A stretch of DNA of 64,000 bases from Megaustenia siamemsis (taxonomy: Eukaryota > Mollusca > Gastropoda > Stylommatophora > Ariophantidae). Shown one piece after another: positions 12,693 to 27,702 of the stretch. The stretch covers positions 61,356,126 to 61,420,125 of the forward strand of contig JAVIAB010000092.1 in assembly GCA_032433765.1 (NCBI GenBank). Reading direction: 5' to 3'. The notes under the pieces were generated by a model. The model ran no database searches and was not told the DNA's origin. It saw nothing but the letters and a program-made list of their open reading frames with translations. Each line of letters begins with the position of its first letter. Position 1 is the stretch's first letter. The position numbers and the translations under genes are program-made.

Positions 12693-15600
12693 ATGTTTTT
12701 TAGTGTTTCTAACATTCCAGCAATACATCATTTTCGTGGTCGCCCTTAGGTCTGATTCTCGCAGAGTTTATTGAGGGCTCGTTGTATTGTGATTTGATTT
12801 GTCTGTTTTATCACGTGGCCAAGCCATTTTATTAGTTGCTTCTTTATGTATTTAATGGCGGAAATTACTCCTACCTTTATTCTCGGTTCTTCATTTCTGA
12901 TCTTATCTCTCCGGCTACTTCCTGTCATGAGTCTAATATTCGGTAGTGGGTTTTTTTTGGTCATTGTTCTAGAGTCTAGAGTCCAGGTCTGACATTGATA
13001 GCACAACGTTGGAATGATGATTGAATTGTAAAGAGCAGTCCCCGTTTTTCCTGTATTGTTATTTCTTTGCTCGACAAGAGTAGTGACAGCTCCGATGATA
13101 TGCCAAGCTTTTGTTGCATCTTGAGTCTATATCTGCTGTTTGGGATTTTGTCGCTTGTGTCTAAAATTCGTAGATATTAAAATTCCTCCACTCGTTTTAG
13201 TTGTCTTCATTCTATCGTTTTGTGATATTCGTGACTTCTGTTTTCTTGATTTTCATGTTTTATTGGCCGTCTGTGCTCTTTGGTCTATTGAAACGTTCTT
13301 GTATGTTTCTATTTTTCCATGTATAAGAGCATGATAGTCTTCTGCAAATAGAAGCTCGTTAATATCTTCTGTCTCCGATAGGTTTGCTAACTTACATACG
13401 CAGTCCTTATAGGTAAGAGACGATAGGGAAGATAATATACACCCCTATCTTACTTCATTTTCTAACTTCGAACCTGTTTATGTAGCTACTGTTTTGACTG
13501 TGCACCTACTTTGTTGTAATGACTTTTACATAAGTTTGTTAGATGTTTGTTTGTTGTAAGCTGTTAGTATCTCTTGTAGTTGTTATGTTTCCTCGATCGA
13601 ATGTTTGTTCGTGGTTTATGAAAGTTATGCACAAAGTTTGATTCTGTTCTTTCGTCTTTTCTGCCAACTATTTTAGGATGAATAATGCGTCAGTACATCT
13701 ATTATAACTCTGGACCCATTTCGGAGTCGCTGATCTGTAGCTCTATAATTGATCTTAGATTTCGTTTAATTCAAAGAAGAAATATCCCATAAAACAATCA
13801 AATTAATTCCGGAATTTAAAAACTGAAAAATGGTAGACATTTTGTTGTTACAATTAAACTTCGTTAATGTTGCTAATGTCTGCACACAGATACAGAAATA
13901 AAATCTTACATGTGTCGTTGATCGATATTTACCAATGTCAGTGTCTGTCATGTTGCAAACTGTGACGTTGTCTAAAACATGATAGAAAGGGACAGCACAC
14001 CCGCAGTATGTAATAGCCAAGTCCTGGTAGCAGGACTTGAGACAGGCCATTTTGCTGTAGTCTGTACCCAGGTATTTGGCGTAGTAATCTGTTGTCTTGC
14101 CGGTATCACCACATGATCCGTGAGGAGGAGGCAGTCTCGAATAGGATATCTGAAATTGAGACAGGCAGGAAGAGAAAGCATTCGTATAAGCAATTAGTCT
14201 AACCCTTTCATTTATTTTCTTTGCAATTCTAGAACTTAAAATAAAAATAAAAATGAAATTCAAATTGTAAATATTAGATCAATTTATTTATTACAATCAA
14301 CCTCAATCCATCTAACTCAGGCCGATCAATAGTAGGCATACTATTTTTGATGAGGCCAAAAGCAAGAAGATGTATCCTATACTGCCAATGTGCTATGGAT
14401 GAGATTAAAGCTAAAACAGGAGAAGGAGGGGTGGTGTGGAAAAATAATGTCGCGATTAGGGTTTCCGGGGGATTCCACCTTTTTTTAGCCTTTTTCTTTC
14501 CATTGCATTCGGACAGGTTACGTTTCGGTTACCTGTCCTGTCTCTCGACTAATAGTTCCCATTCTGTGTCAGCACTCACTCGGTGAGGAACCTGGACCCG
14601 CACAATAAGCTAAGTTGTTTTTTTTTATTTCTTAGTTCTACTAGTTTTAGCTACTTTCCAATATGTAATTAGATTATATGCTCGTCAAAAATTGTAAATG
14701 TGTACATCATTATATAGATCACTGAACACGTATTTTGGATTAACCTGAACAAAAATTGATGTTGTTGACCCGAACAAGACTTGGCACGTAGTTGTGTGTG
14801 GGTATTTGACCCCAACAAGCGTTGGCACGTAGTTGTGTTGTAATAATATCTTTCTGAGTGTGAGAGAGCGTATAATTTCCTTTGCTCTAATATCACTGTA
14901 CCAAATGTAATGATCTCACTTGATCTTTATCGACAATCACTTGACAATCAATGTCGTGACCGATGAAATGACGATCGATTGACCGCTCGTCAACCTTGAG
15001 ACTGAGATCACTCCTCTTCACCACGAGCCCGAGTACCAGAGGTGCTTTAGCACAATGAGCGAGGGCTCGTGATGCTGATTATGGCCGGATTGCTGAATGA
15101 CGAGTTGCTCGCCACTCTTATGATCTGCCCCGTGCTCAAACTGCCATGCCAGTCTTTTGGACCGCCATGATTGATGCCTCGTACTTCACGTCATTCTGTT
15201 GCGACTCTCCTTGGACCGTTATGATCTACAGTGTAGTACTTCACGTTGTAACTTATCAATTCCCCCGCGATTTCTCCCAGCTCATTCACTCGCTAGATGG
15301 TTGTAACACTGAAGATGTTTTAATGACTCAACACAAGTCCTGACTACACACAAAACATCTTTATTTGACAAGGCACATGTCCGGATCACGTAAACACATT
15401 TCACAAATTAACAGTACATATATTCACAGTGAAAATTCCCTCCCTTGATTAACATTAGTGCCACCCTCAGGTGCACTCCTCATGGACTGCTAATATAGCC
15501 CCAAACTCTGTGGAACTCTCTTGTCGAGTTCCCAACTTTGTGTAAACTACTTGACTAACAAGTTCAATTGTGTGTCGTAGAAGCTAGTCATAAGCTCCAA

Positions 15601-18600
15601 GTCTCTGAGGACCCTTACTTGAAGTTTCCCAATGATGTGTACGATCTACACGATCGATGAAAGTCTCTCTTCATGGTACAAGCTTCGTCATAAGCTTCCT
15701 AAAATTTCCCGCCACGACTTCCTCGAAGTCGGCGAGATTATCCAACAACGTGTCGATTGCACTGATTCGCAATCAGTTTCTATGCCGAGAAGGTAACGCT
15801 AACCCTAACAGCTACAATCACACTTATTCTATATTCTTCATAAGTCTTGCTCCACGACGTCCTCAAAGTCGGCGAGCGCTGGACACTTAACAAGTTTCCA
15901 ACAATGTTCTACTATGTCAATTTCGCTGATTCACAATCAGTGTCGTTGCCGATAAGGTAACCCTAACCTTAACAGTGACAATCACACCTATTCTATCTTG
16001 CCATATCTAACACAACATTTAGTAACTAACAAACACAACTCCTGGAAATAGGATAACTAAACTAATTGGCTGTCGCCCTATATCTGTCTTAACTTTCATC
16101 TATTTACAACTCCTTTCTAGTCCGCGGTAAGCTAACTGGATTTCTCTAGACGTCCGCACTGGACCCGGCTCAAATGCACACTAACTTTTAAAATCTACGT
16201 CTATTCTCATCTCCCTACTTCCCCTGAAAACAACTCACCCATTCACGCTTATTTCGCCTTTTTCCCAAAACAGTTCACTCACTCACACCTGACCACTTCT
16301 GCTTGTCTCCCCTAGATGTTTATTATTTCTCTACTAATATCGTCTGTTTCATTCAACTCCCATCAATGCTCTGTTTCTCTTGTTGCCCCGCTACATACCC
16401 GTTTCATACACCCTCATCTATTCCTGTTTCAGTGTGTGGGTATTTGACCCCAACAAGCGTTGGCACGTAGTTGTGTTTGGCTATTTGACCCTAACAAGCG
16501 TTGGCACGTAGTTGTATGTGGCTATTTGACCCCAACATGCGTTGGCACGTAGTTGTGTGTGGGTATTTGACCCCAACAAGCGTTGGCACGTAGTTGTGTT
16601 TGGCTATTTGACCCTAACAAGCGTTGGCACGTAGTTGTGTGTGGGTATTTGACCCCAACAAGCGTTGGCACGTAGTTGTGTGTGGGTATTTGACCCCAAC
16701 AAGCGTTGGCACGTAGTTGTGTTTGGCTATTTGACCCTAACAAGCGTTGGCACGTAGTTGTGTGTGGGTATTTGACCCCAACAAGCGTTGGCACGTAGTT
16801 GTGTGTGGATATTTGACCCCAACAAGCGTTGGCACGTAGTTGTGTAAACGTAATCGTTAAAAGAAAGCCATACAACTCTAGCAGAAATGTGTTTGTTCAC
16901 AATGTCAAGATTGACCCAACAACAGTGAACTGTTGCTATAAAGATGTTTGCTACTTGATCGACGGTTTTAGCGGTGTCTCAGCACTCAGTGTTCACAGGA
17001 ACATTTGACAAATTTTAGCCATGTCAACCGCAATGGATCCACTGCTGATCGCCAGAGAATAGATCGACCACAAATTACCACGCCTGCACCAGGTGCTGTC
17101 ATGACCGTTGATGGTATTCTTTGACGCAAGTATTTCCATGCACACATTAATGTAAACTACGTCGTCAGCCGCAGTTTTGTCTCTTTGGGGAATTTGCTTT
17201 GTGTTTTGTTCGTCGTAGGCTGCTTACACTAGAGTAATCACACAGAAATCTAAATGGAACGAGATTAAGTGTAAGGGCAACATTTTTGTGTGCTACGTCA
17301 TCGTAATGGTTCCCTAAACCGGCCGTGCGCAAATCTTACGGTCTGCTGTTTGATGTCTATCTATCTCTATTGTCCTTTCGAGCCGAAGACGGCACATAGG
17401 GCAGAACCACAATCTCAAAAACAGAAACCTTGCGTGCCAAAATGGCACATATTGCAGAGATCACTGCTTCTAAAATCTATGGTCTGTTTCCATAACAATG
17501 CTTTTTACAATGACAGCTTGTCAAGCCATCGATCAACCCCTGCTGTTTGATGTGCGATGGGGATAATTTGACGACTGACTGTGTGTCTATATGATCGGAA
17601 TTGGAGTCATCAACGATGGCCTAACATCATCTAGTGCTACGACGATCATCATTTTCAAGAGGACATGACTTACCGGTATATGGGGATAGGCGGCAAGAAC
17701 AATTGAAAGCTATGCATGAAAAGCGTTCCTTGTTGCAGTTTCCTCACATTACAAGTTGCATGGCTGTGTTAGTCACCTCTAGTGACTCGGGCAGACGGTG
17801 CTCGTAAACCTAGGAAGGCCGACCGCCTAAGGGCAGAATCCCCCTATAGAAAAGATCATAAGGCTAAGGAAAGCAAACCTGAATAAAATGCTGGCTGAAA
17901 TCAGATGCACTGGGCCACTGGCGCAGAACACACTGCAACGTTTTAAAGGTTGTTCAGTCGGAATGGATATGGCAGACTCTAACTGTGATGTTCTGTCTGT
18001 GGGGGCGATCAACACACTTTTAGCCTAACAGCTGACTTCATGTGAGAGTCTGGGATCCTACTCTGACTGAGTCCTGATCGCAGACAGGCCGGACCTACGT
18101 AATAGATTTCTTCAGGCACCATAGACTGTCAGGAACATTCCAGGTTTAAGGCATGTGTCAGGCAAGTCAGTCCAGAATAGGCCCAAAGAAGCACTTTTCT
18201 TACGTCACAGACCTTCAGTTAGACCAGTACTGACATTTTGCTATAGACAGGGTCACGTGGCTTGGATCAGACGGCACATGACATGGCTCCAACATTAATG
18301 GAGACGGATTCTGTTCTCTGATAAGTCCAGATTACATCTGCAAGTCAATGGTGGCCGTGGTTTGGTGTACAAGCTTCAAGGAGAACGTTACGCTAGTCAT
18401 TGTGTTTTACAGCGAGGCAGGCTGAAGAGAGGCATTGTGATAGTCTGGGGTAGAATTTCATATACAGCCAGAACGGATCTCGTTGTCGTCAACGACAACA
18501 TGACGGGTCTACACTATAGAGATGAAATCATAACACCCCATGTGCAGACTTTCTTCAAATGAAAATGGACCAGGAATGATACTGCAGCAATAACGCTAGT

Positions 18601-20439
18601 CCACGTATAGCACGTGTGGTCACGGATCACTTTCATCAAAATCAGATCACTGTCTTACCATGGCCAGCTGCTTCCCAGACATGTCTCCCATTGAGTATAT
18701 ATAGGACGAAGTGGATCGTAGGGTGCGAAGAAGACGGATTCCTCCTGAAAATCACCATCAACTGGCACAAGCGTTGGAATAACAATGGAATACAATGCAC
18801 CAGATTCGTATTCAACGGGGCATTGGCTCGATGAGAAGGTGCTGTCAAACAGTAATAACAGCTCAAGTTGGGCATACGCTGCACTGAAATAATAATTTAC
18901 TTCTTTTATTTTTTTCTTGAATGGGTGCAACACAAACGTGACTATTTTTGTTGCTTAAAGACAATGTCACTGTAATCGAACTGATCATCTGTCTTTCATT
19001 CACTACTCTACCATACTGTTCACAAACATTCAATCGATCTCACTTAATAACAATTGAACAGCAACCTAAAGAGTCATGCACACTTAATTGTTTTCCCTTG
19101 CGTGTCCCTTCGTTTTTTGTTATCGCTTATTTTATGATGAATGTTGTATGTAGGCGAAACGTCATTAGTCTGTTATTGTCCTCCTATGTAAAGTTGTCGC
19201 CATACACTGTTTGACTCACAACTCGCAATAATACTTGCAACCACGTCCTCCGACGGATATGGTTCTCATTCCCAATGGTTCTTTTGAGATCGGAGAAGGT
19301 TGCACTTGTACATCGCACAACATTATCTATGCCTTCATATGTAAGCAAAGTAAGATGGCCTACATGTGCGAATCAGGCGGCCGACTCTGATATTGTGAAC
19401 ATCTGTATACATCACACGAGACGCAGCTAACCTAGTAGCCAAAAAAAAAAAAGAGAAAATGTCCGTTTGGATACACTTATTTGGAATCTATCTATCTATC
19501 TATCTATTGACCTTTCGAGCCGTAACCGGCCCATAGGGCGTAGACCAAGATACACCTTCTCCTATATGAATTTTTGTTCTAGCAGTTTTCTTTTAAAGAT
19601 ATTTTATCAAATCTCGCCATCTGTCTCTGTTCTGTGCAAGCAGTTCTATCTCATTGAGGGAGCCGATTCCTGCTGCTCTTGCCTCTCTCATCAATGTTCT
19701 TCTCAGTGTCTCCCTGGGTCTTCCTCTTTTTCTTTTACCTGTTGTTTCCCATATGAGGGCTTGCTTTGCTATTCGATTATTATCTCTTCTCATCACATGT
19801 CCAACGTATGACCATCGTCTTTTCTTTATTACTGAAGATATTAGTGGTTGATTGGCGATTTCTCTAATTTCCTCGTTTTGGAATCACATTCATATAAACG
19901 TTTCCAGTAGTAGTAGAGTCTAGGATCTTGTACCCACCTCCACATATTTCTTTTAACCCTTCCCTTTTATTTTATTTCACACCTATGTCCGCCGGCCTGA
20001 CACAGTCCAGTCGGCTCCTGACCAAGCTCCGGCCTACGGGGAAGTACTTATTTTCGTTTTTTTTATAGTCGAGCATTTTATTGCCATGTTGTTAGATTTC
20101 TGTATATATCCTTTCATATTTGTGTGCTATTGTTTATTGTTCCAGCTGAAGGCATAGTTGGCCGAAACGTCGACTACTTTTGTTTTGTTTCTCACCTACG
20201 TAAAGCTGTTACCATACCAATGTTTTTCCTTCTTTTATTTTCATACATACCTCAGTAATATCTTACTTCAACTCTAAGGGCCATAGGGTAAGGTGGATGT
20301 TCACGTCACTGGCCTGGGGTCATATTCTTCTGCCAACCGTAGCCGATTCGCCTTTGAGAATCGTCTGATCGTCCGTATGTATTACGTCACCGCACGGGTG
20401 ATCAATGTATTCCTTTTTCATGGAATACTATTACTCCCT

Positions 20440-20485
<46 letters not shown>

Positions 20486-23400
20486 ACACATTTGTGCCTT
20501 CCTCTTTCCTTCTTACATTACAATCTCCCTTCTGATTCCCCACTCTCCTCTCCTCTTTGCTTTTCTCTGCTCCTGTATTGGCCTCTTACACCTTGACGTG
20601 ATTTCCCCAGGGGATAGTCAAGGTCTATATTACATATTTCTAAGTATGTTGGCACACTTCTACAGAAGTCATGATCCCTTTTTATCAAGTTATATTTATA
20701 ATTACAGCTGCACTGCTATTATTTGCCTGCTCACTACATATATTTATAATTACAGCTGCACTGCTAATATTTGTCTTCTCCCTACTTATATTTATAATTA
20801 CAACTGCACTGCTATTATTTGCCTTCTCCTTACTTATATTTATAATTACAGCTGTAGTGCTTTTATTTGTCTGCTCCCTACTTATATTTATATCTTTATC
20901 ATTACGTATTCTGCAAGATTCTTCTTTTTCACTTTATGTTACATTTCTACGTCACTCTTTTTTTTTATTTGTATTCCATTTCCATATTGCTGCTATTATT
21001 CTAGTTGTGTCAGACACACTACCATATAATCCCTCCTTCTCTGTCGCACCCCGTATTTGCATCAATTCTCCATAATCCACTTGTTACGCCGCATTTATCC
21101 CCATGTTGAGCAAGTAGTTTTCTGGTTTTGTTTGCTCTTGTTTTCACTCCATAGTATACACTTCTCAATCTTCGGCTGGTAACCATTTCATTCTTGACCG
21201 TTTTTCACATCTCATATTTTTATCTCTTCCGACTTCTCGTCTAATCGCGTGACTGATTTTTCCCTTTTCCTATTCTCACGTCTCATCACATTTGACTCAC
21301 AGCCATCTACTTGCTAGAAGCTTTGGATCATGCCTCAGTTAAGTCTCGATTTAATTTTAAAATACTTTTTAACTTACTATACCTTTACATATTACCACTT
21401 GTTATCCTCCTATAGGTAGGCAGTACAAACCCTTTCGTTTTATCCCTCTATTATTCCATCTTTTTATTTCTCTTCTCTTTACCTGTCCCACATATTCTAG
21501 ATATAATAGTCCATCTTTATTCTGTTGTCCGTTTGTGTTGTTCTTGTTCTCTGAAGAAGGCTGAATGTAGGCCGAAACGTCAGTATTTTGTTGTCCTCTT
21601 TTTGTAAGGATGTCACCATACCTTGTAGGAGTGTAAGTTACACCCCCACCACTGCTCTTTGCCGCTATTTTTAAAGCAGCACTGCAATTAATTGTCTCTC
21701 CTCTAATGTTTTGACTCGTTCACTTCTTACATGTATTTCTTAATCATCGCCACAAACAATCTAATGTTATTTCTGTAAACATGACCACTCGTAAATGTTC
21801 AACTTTTGTCTGTTGTTATTGTATTGCACATCCATTCGTCTATATCCTGGTACTATTGGTTTCTTAGAAGCTAGTGGCCGAGATAATTAAACTGGTAGTT
21901 TGCAAAGACATAACGGAGAGTGATAAGATTAAACAAAAAATTGACTTTGCCTCCTGCAGCGACTGTACAGGTAAGAGGTATCTATTTCTAGCCTCCATTC
22001 CCTATAACATTGGGTAGTACAGTAAGAGCCGGTTATATTTTTTCTTAGTGATCAAAATGTTATCAATGTTTTGAACAACGGAGATGCTGAAATATCTTTT
22101 TATTAATTGTGCTGCATAAATAATTAATATATTTTCGACACAATGTCTATAAAACAACAAAAATAATTTCTTGTTAAATTATATAACAGGTGAATCTGTT
22201 AAGGGCATCAAATGTAACACCATGATATACCTTTTTAATTCCAATTGACGTAGATCTACCAGGCATGATAGACATGCCCTCATCTTCGAGAAACGGCATC
22301 GAACCTTTCTTGTGAACGAGAATTCTCGCCCCTGCGTCTGGAGCCAAATTTGCTACGTAATTTTCCTGATCAATAAACAGCTCCAGTCTCAGTCCTAAAT
22401 AAGAATTCCGCGAATTTCTAAATTACATTTTAATCCAGCAAAGATATATATATATATCATGAAACGTTCAGTATCCATACAGTAATTTTCTCTTCCTCTG
22501 CGCCCGTCTGAAAGAATATTTTTCTCTTTCCAGTTCTCCCAGTTCAGCGATTGTAATGTCCCTTTGTTGTCTTACAATTTTTATTTTATTATCTAGTATC
22601 TGTGTATTTTATTTTTATGTTGTCATTAGACAAAAAATTAATATTAGGACAATTTTTTTTATTTTACCTAAAGTTATGTGTATTTGCTGTTTACGTTTAT
22701 CGTAAGTGTTAACTGTCTAGCGTTGGAGAACGGATTAATTCATTTTCTATTATTACTAATAGGAAAATAGATTGAAAAAATGGATACGGTTTGAAATAAT
22801 GTACTGTGCATTACCGTATATGGAATACAGCAGTCAGAGACATAAATATTTTGAGATAAGTATAACTTATAACATAACACAACAATCATTTGTGTTAATA
22901 ATTAATCACGATTTCAGGTGTCTTTACTGTTTATGCTCAAATAGCGTGCCCTGTATAAAAGTAAAAGTAAAGTACCCCTGTTTACGCCAAGTGGCGTGTA
23001 GGGAATATTAGTGTTAGTGACCATAAATTTTACAGATCTTCGGCACATGATTTTTGAGGTAATGTGGTCGGTATTACACCCGTGCCGCTTTACTTTCCCA
23101 GAAAACAATCCGGTACCCATTAAAGGCTGGGTGACCCGGACCCCGTCGGTTGGTTTCGAACCCTACCACTTGTCCATTGTAGTCCAGTTCACTAACCACT
23201 GAGCTATCGCGGCCTCCGTACGCCCTTTATAATGATTGGTCCAAATGAGTGATAAGAGAAAAACAATTCGATTGTTTCTAAACTGATTCCTCGAGTAATG
23301 TTCATCAATATTTTAACCATCTCAGTTATTTGTGTATGAGCGACATCATTGCAGAGCTGCAGCTTTTGCTGTTAACAGCTGAGATTATTAGTTGGCACAG

Positions 23401-26400
23401 TTACGTCAAGCAGCCGCAAGATTATTGTCACAATATTGAAGGGAACAGGTCTCAGTTCTGTGCAGGGTTGCCTACAGGCGACTGTTGTTATGTTATTTTT
23501 TGTTAATTTCCCTAATGGGATCCAAATTCAGGTACTCAAGTGTAATTTACGTTTGTTTTCTCTTCTAAAGTAAAGATAAAATGTATATCTAGCAGAGAGC
23601 AGAAAGAGTGTTTAATATATAAATCAAATGTAATTTCGATGAAAATAAGAATAGAGGTAAATGGAAGGAAAAGAGTAAAGGGTGCGAGTGGGAGAAAGGG
23701 GGGGGGGTGTATAACAGTGCAGACCAAACACTTTAAGGCGAAGGCTATGAGTGCAAATCTTTTAACGCCATGTCCCATAAGACTGTATTGTAGTGTAACT
23801 TGCCACTAATCGAGCAGTATAAAATGCTACGCATACCTTTTCTATTAAACAAAATGTCAACACAAAAGGAAAAACAGCTACATCAAGTAATACAAGCGCG
23901 CAAGCATTGGGGGAAAAGAGGGGGGGGGGGGGCTTGGTGGTCTAGAGGTAAGATGTCAACCTCTGGACAAAAAGTCCCTGGTTCAATTCCACCAACTGGA
24001 ATCATCATCATCGAGTGCCGTCTCCGCATCGAAGTTTGGCTACCATGGAGCGTCATTCCACTCTGTCTCTTGCTTTGATTGTGCAGATTGTCATAGGTTG
24101 ACTTGTCCATCTTTTGATGTTACTCGTCCATGTTAGTCTTGGTCTGCCTCTGCCTCTTTTACCTTGCATTTTCCATTCCAATATTGCTTTTATTAGGCTG
24201 TTATGTCTTTTAACATGCCCCAAAAAAATTCATTTGTTTTGTACCAACGGGAATATGTTTCACAAAAAAAGAAAATTGAATCCGTGGTTTCCTCGTGTGT
24301 TTGCCCTTCCCTGATCTCTGTGTTGTGTGATGCTGTTTCTAACCCTCTCAAACAGCAGAAAAAAAAAAGGGGGGGGGGGGGGGTCCCATGTGCATTCGTC
24401 AGCGTTAATGAACCCTCGGTAGTTAAACATCCAAAAGATTAGGTCAAGAAATAGCCGCAGGCAGATCAAATTTGTCAGCAAAAATCTACATCGATGGATC
24501 CCCGGCCGTGTTATGGAGTTCATGCACGTGGGTCAGGGTTCTTCTAGGAGATTCCCAATATGTAGATGGGAGAATCGGAGCAATTATTGATGTGTCCGGC
24601 GTGCAGTAATGATAATGCTGACATAACATAATATAAAACAATAATAATATTTGGATATAACTATGAACGGAAACATCCGAGGCGACAGATCAATGCCTAA
24701 ATTCAGGTTCGCAAACATATCTTCCCCTGAAATTAGTCATAATTTAACGTAACTATAGAAGAAAAACAATTCTACAGAAGTTATATCTCATTTTAAGATA
24801 TGCATTTTTAATGTCTCAGTTAATGAATAGCTCTTCATATTCCGTTTTATCTTTAAAGAATAATTAATAAATATTGCCCTGGACATGTCGGTGTTCATGG
24901 TAACGAGGTGAGGGAGCCAAGGCGATTTATGAAAATGAAATAATTTGTACAGGAAGCACAAAGGAATAGGTGACTATATCAGCATTCATGCATTGAAAAC
25001 GGAGTTTGAGACAAGAAGTGAGAACATGACCACTCAGCAGGCTGAAACAATTAACCCAAAATCAACAAATCAATCAGGTAACAATGGATTTTCACAACCT
25101 GCTGGCTTCTGGAAAGACTAGTGGTACGGAAACGAATTTGACGGATTGCATAGACGCTACCTTTTGAAACCAAACAAATAAACAATTTATAAAGAACAGT
25201 TCAGCGTGTTGGGGTTAACTTTGATGAATCCAACATAAAGTCAAGGGAGGCAGCTATATCTTTCATTTGTTGCCTTTTTTTTAGTACTCTCCGTTACACA
25301 TAAACACACATACACGCACACATATACACACACAGACATACACTTATATATAAGAAAAAGGCACGTTGCTTTATATCATCTATTACATAATATAAAATGA
25401 GTCGATTAAAGAGTGAAATAAGCTGTGATAAGAAGCAATATTATTGGGAACCAGAGGACGGTAGAGGAAAAGAATGGCACAAATCTAAAGATAGTAGGAA
25501 ACTGGTTTGACTTTAATGTCACAATATAATGTCTGAGCCTTTAGCTTTTATATCCAGTTAGTAGGAATGTTAGGTTTCATGTTCGTTGCTTTCGAAAGAT
25601 TCTGAACATCAAATGGCAGGACAAAGTATCTAACTTTAATGGTTTATAACGACCGAAAATCTCATCCATTATGGTAACACTTAGGAGTCGGACTCTAAGG
25701 TGGCTGAGTCATGTAACAAGAATGGCAAACAATCTTATTCTGAAACAAATATTGTATGAACTTAGGGACGGAAAGAAACCGAAGGGCAGACCAGTACTGA
25801 GATAGAAGGGTGTTTGGAGGGCTTCCATAATTGAATTCTCTACCAGTTAAAGAAACTGGGAGGATCTGGCTGCAGATCGAAACACATGGAGAACAAATAT
25901 AAAAAAAAAGCACAGAATCATTCGAGGCAGCGTTGACATCAAATTCAAAAGACAAAAGACTCATGAGAAAGGAGACAATGTCAGGTGCCACAAATACATC
26001 TTGTTCATTCTGCAGTCGAATCTGTCTATCCAATATTGATATATTCAGCCACGAAAGAAGCTGTTCTGCACAAACAACATCCAGCATAAGACACTAATAT
26101 TTTACCAAACTATTGACTTTTCATGATTGCTTGTTACCAACCGTCTGTTAAGAAGCCAAAGGTCACATTGAATTTAGAGAGAGATGTGCTGCAATGGTTT
26201 CCTGGTTTCTGCTGTAGTAGCTTGGGCATATCAATTCTAGCGAGTAGTGCAGTAGCAGATCTTCTATAGGACTTTGTCATCAGTCTCTAACAGAAGCTAT
26301 CATGACTCACCAACATTACGTGCGTACTGGCTTTATTGTAACAAATTAATAACTTTCATTAAACAAATTTTATATATGCATGATTTACACAAATACATGT

Positions 26401-27646
26401 ACCACACATACATACACACAGGCGCGCACACACAAGTACAAACAAACAGCATTATCAGGTCGCATGTCTTTTGCTGAACGTTGTTTACATCACAATCCGT
26501 CTAAAAGAATCTATGTCTCTAGCCCAGATATCCATTTCTGTTGTCATATTCAACACACACATACGTATGCGTGTTTGTATGCATACATTTATCTAAGCCA
26601 TAACAAATAACAGTGAAGATGCAATAAACAGATAAATGCTACCTACCATATTGAGGGCCTGGAAACCTGGTAGTGAGGTTCTTTTGATTTGGATCAAATT
26701 TGGAATTAAATGTGTAACAGTTTCCATACTTATGACTGTGAGAATAAGTGAAATTCCTGTTAAAAAATAGAACCACTGTCATAACATAAAACAGGGAAAA
26801 GATTTCATATATTTCGAGAGTAAAATAACCCGAAAATGAGAAAATGTTATAAAACATACTACTCAATGCAGTAAGACAAACCGAGTATTGAGGCAAGCAA
26901 CTTCTGTCTCCAATACAAAAATATTTGCTGGCACAAATAATTATCTCATTGTCATCCCCACATTATGCAACCAGTGACAGAATTATACAAGTCTTTAGTG
27001 AAAGTTAGTCGCCATAGAATTAAGTTTTGATAGGAAAACAAAGAGTGAGAGAGAGAGAGAGAGAGAGAGAGTGTGTGGGAGAGCTTTAGAGTATGGTCTG
27101 ATAGGAAGTCAAGGGCCGAACAACTGCAGTGAAAGAAATTTGTGGAGATACCAAAACATTTCCATCAGCATAAGTGGTGCTTGATAATTGGCCTGCGGTG
27201 AAATGAATGTTTGAGAATTCATGCCATACTATAGCGGTTGTGTCAGATTAGATAAAAAAATTAGAATTGTGGGCAAATCGAGGATTAGTTAGAAGGACAC
27301 CATCAAGGAAAATCACCTTCCAGCAGCCTACAACAATTGTTGAGGCTCCCAGAGGTACCAAAGCTAGAATCATGGGTCTCCCTCGATGTTCAAAAAGATA
27401 CAAGATGAAGCTAGGAGGAAGAGAAGCACAAATCTCTTAAAGTTACATGACAATTCTTAATAAATATTTAGTGTTTACAAACTGGGCTATTCGTTAACAG
27501 TTAAGTCATGTGACGTACATCAGCTATCTTACATAGCTTCGAGGAAGCCGTGCTAAAGAAGAAAACCGGAGGCTGTTTATTACTGTCTGTTGTATAACGA
27601 TAGAATCTTGAGTGATGAATAAGATAGCGGGGGAGACAGAGAGAAA

Positions 27647-27702
<56 letters not shown>

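Noticed and set aside
15790..15975. CTAACCCTAAC-type sequence suggesting interstitial telomere repeats
   Set aside because: Only about one and a half units at each of two places, inside a local duplication.
16522..16875. Minus-strand frame with regular cysteines (ACWGQ repeats) resembling a small cysteine-rich protein
   Set aside because: It is the 41-bp minisatellite read through three frames in turn; cysteine spacing is set by the repeat.
23935..24007. Functional tRNA gene
   Set aside because: Boxes A and B are present but the acceptor stem does not pair properly and it abuts LINE sequence; a SINE head is likelier.
25695..26087. 130-codon minus-strand open frame
   Set aside because: It is the reverse of a plus-strand LINE tail with GHV-like and zinc-finger words; the minus reading has no motif.
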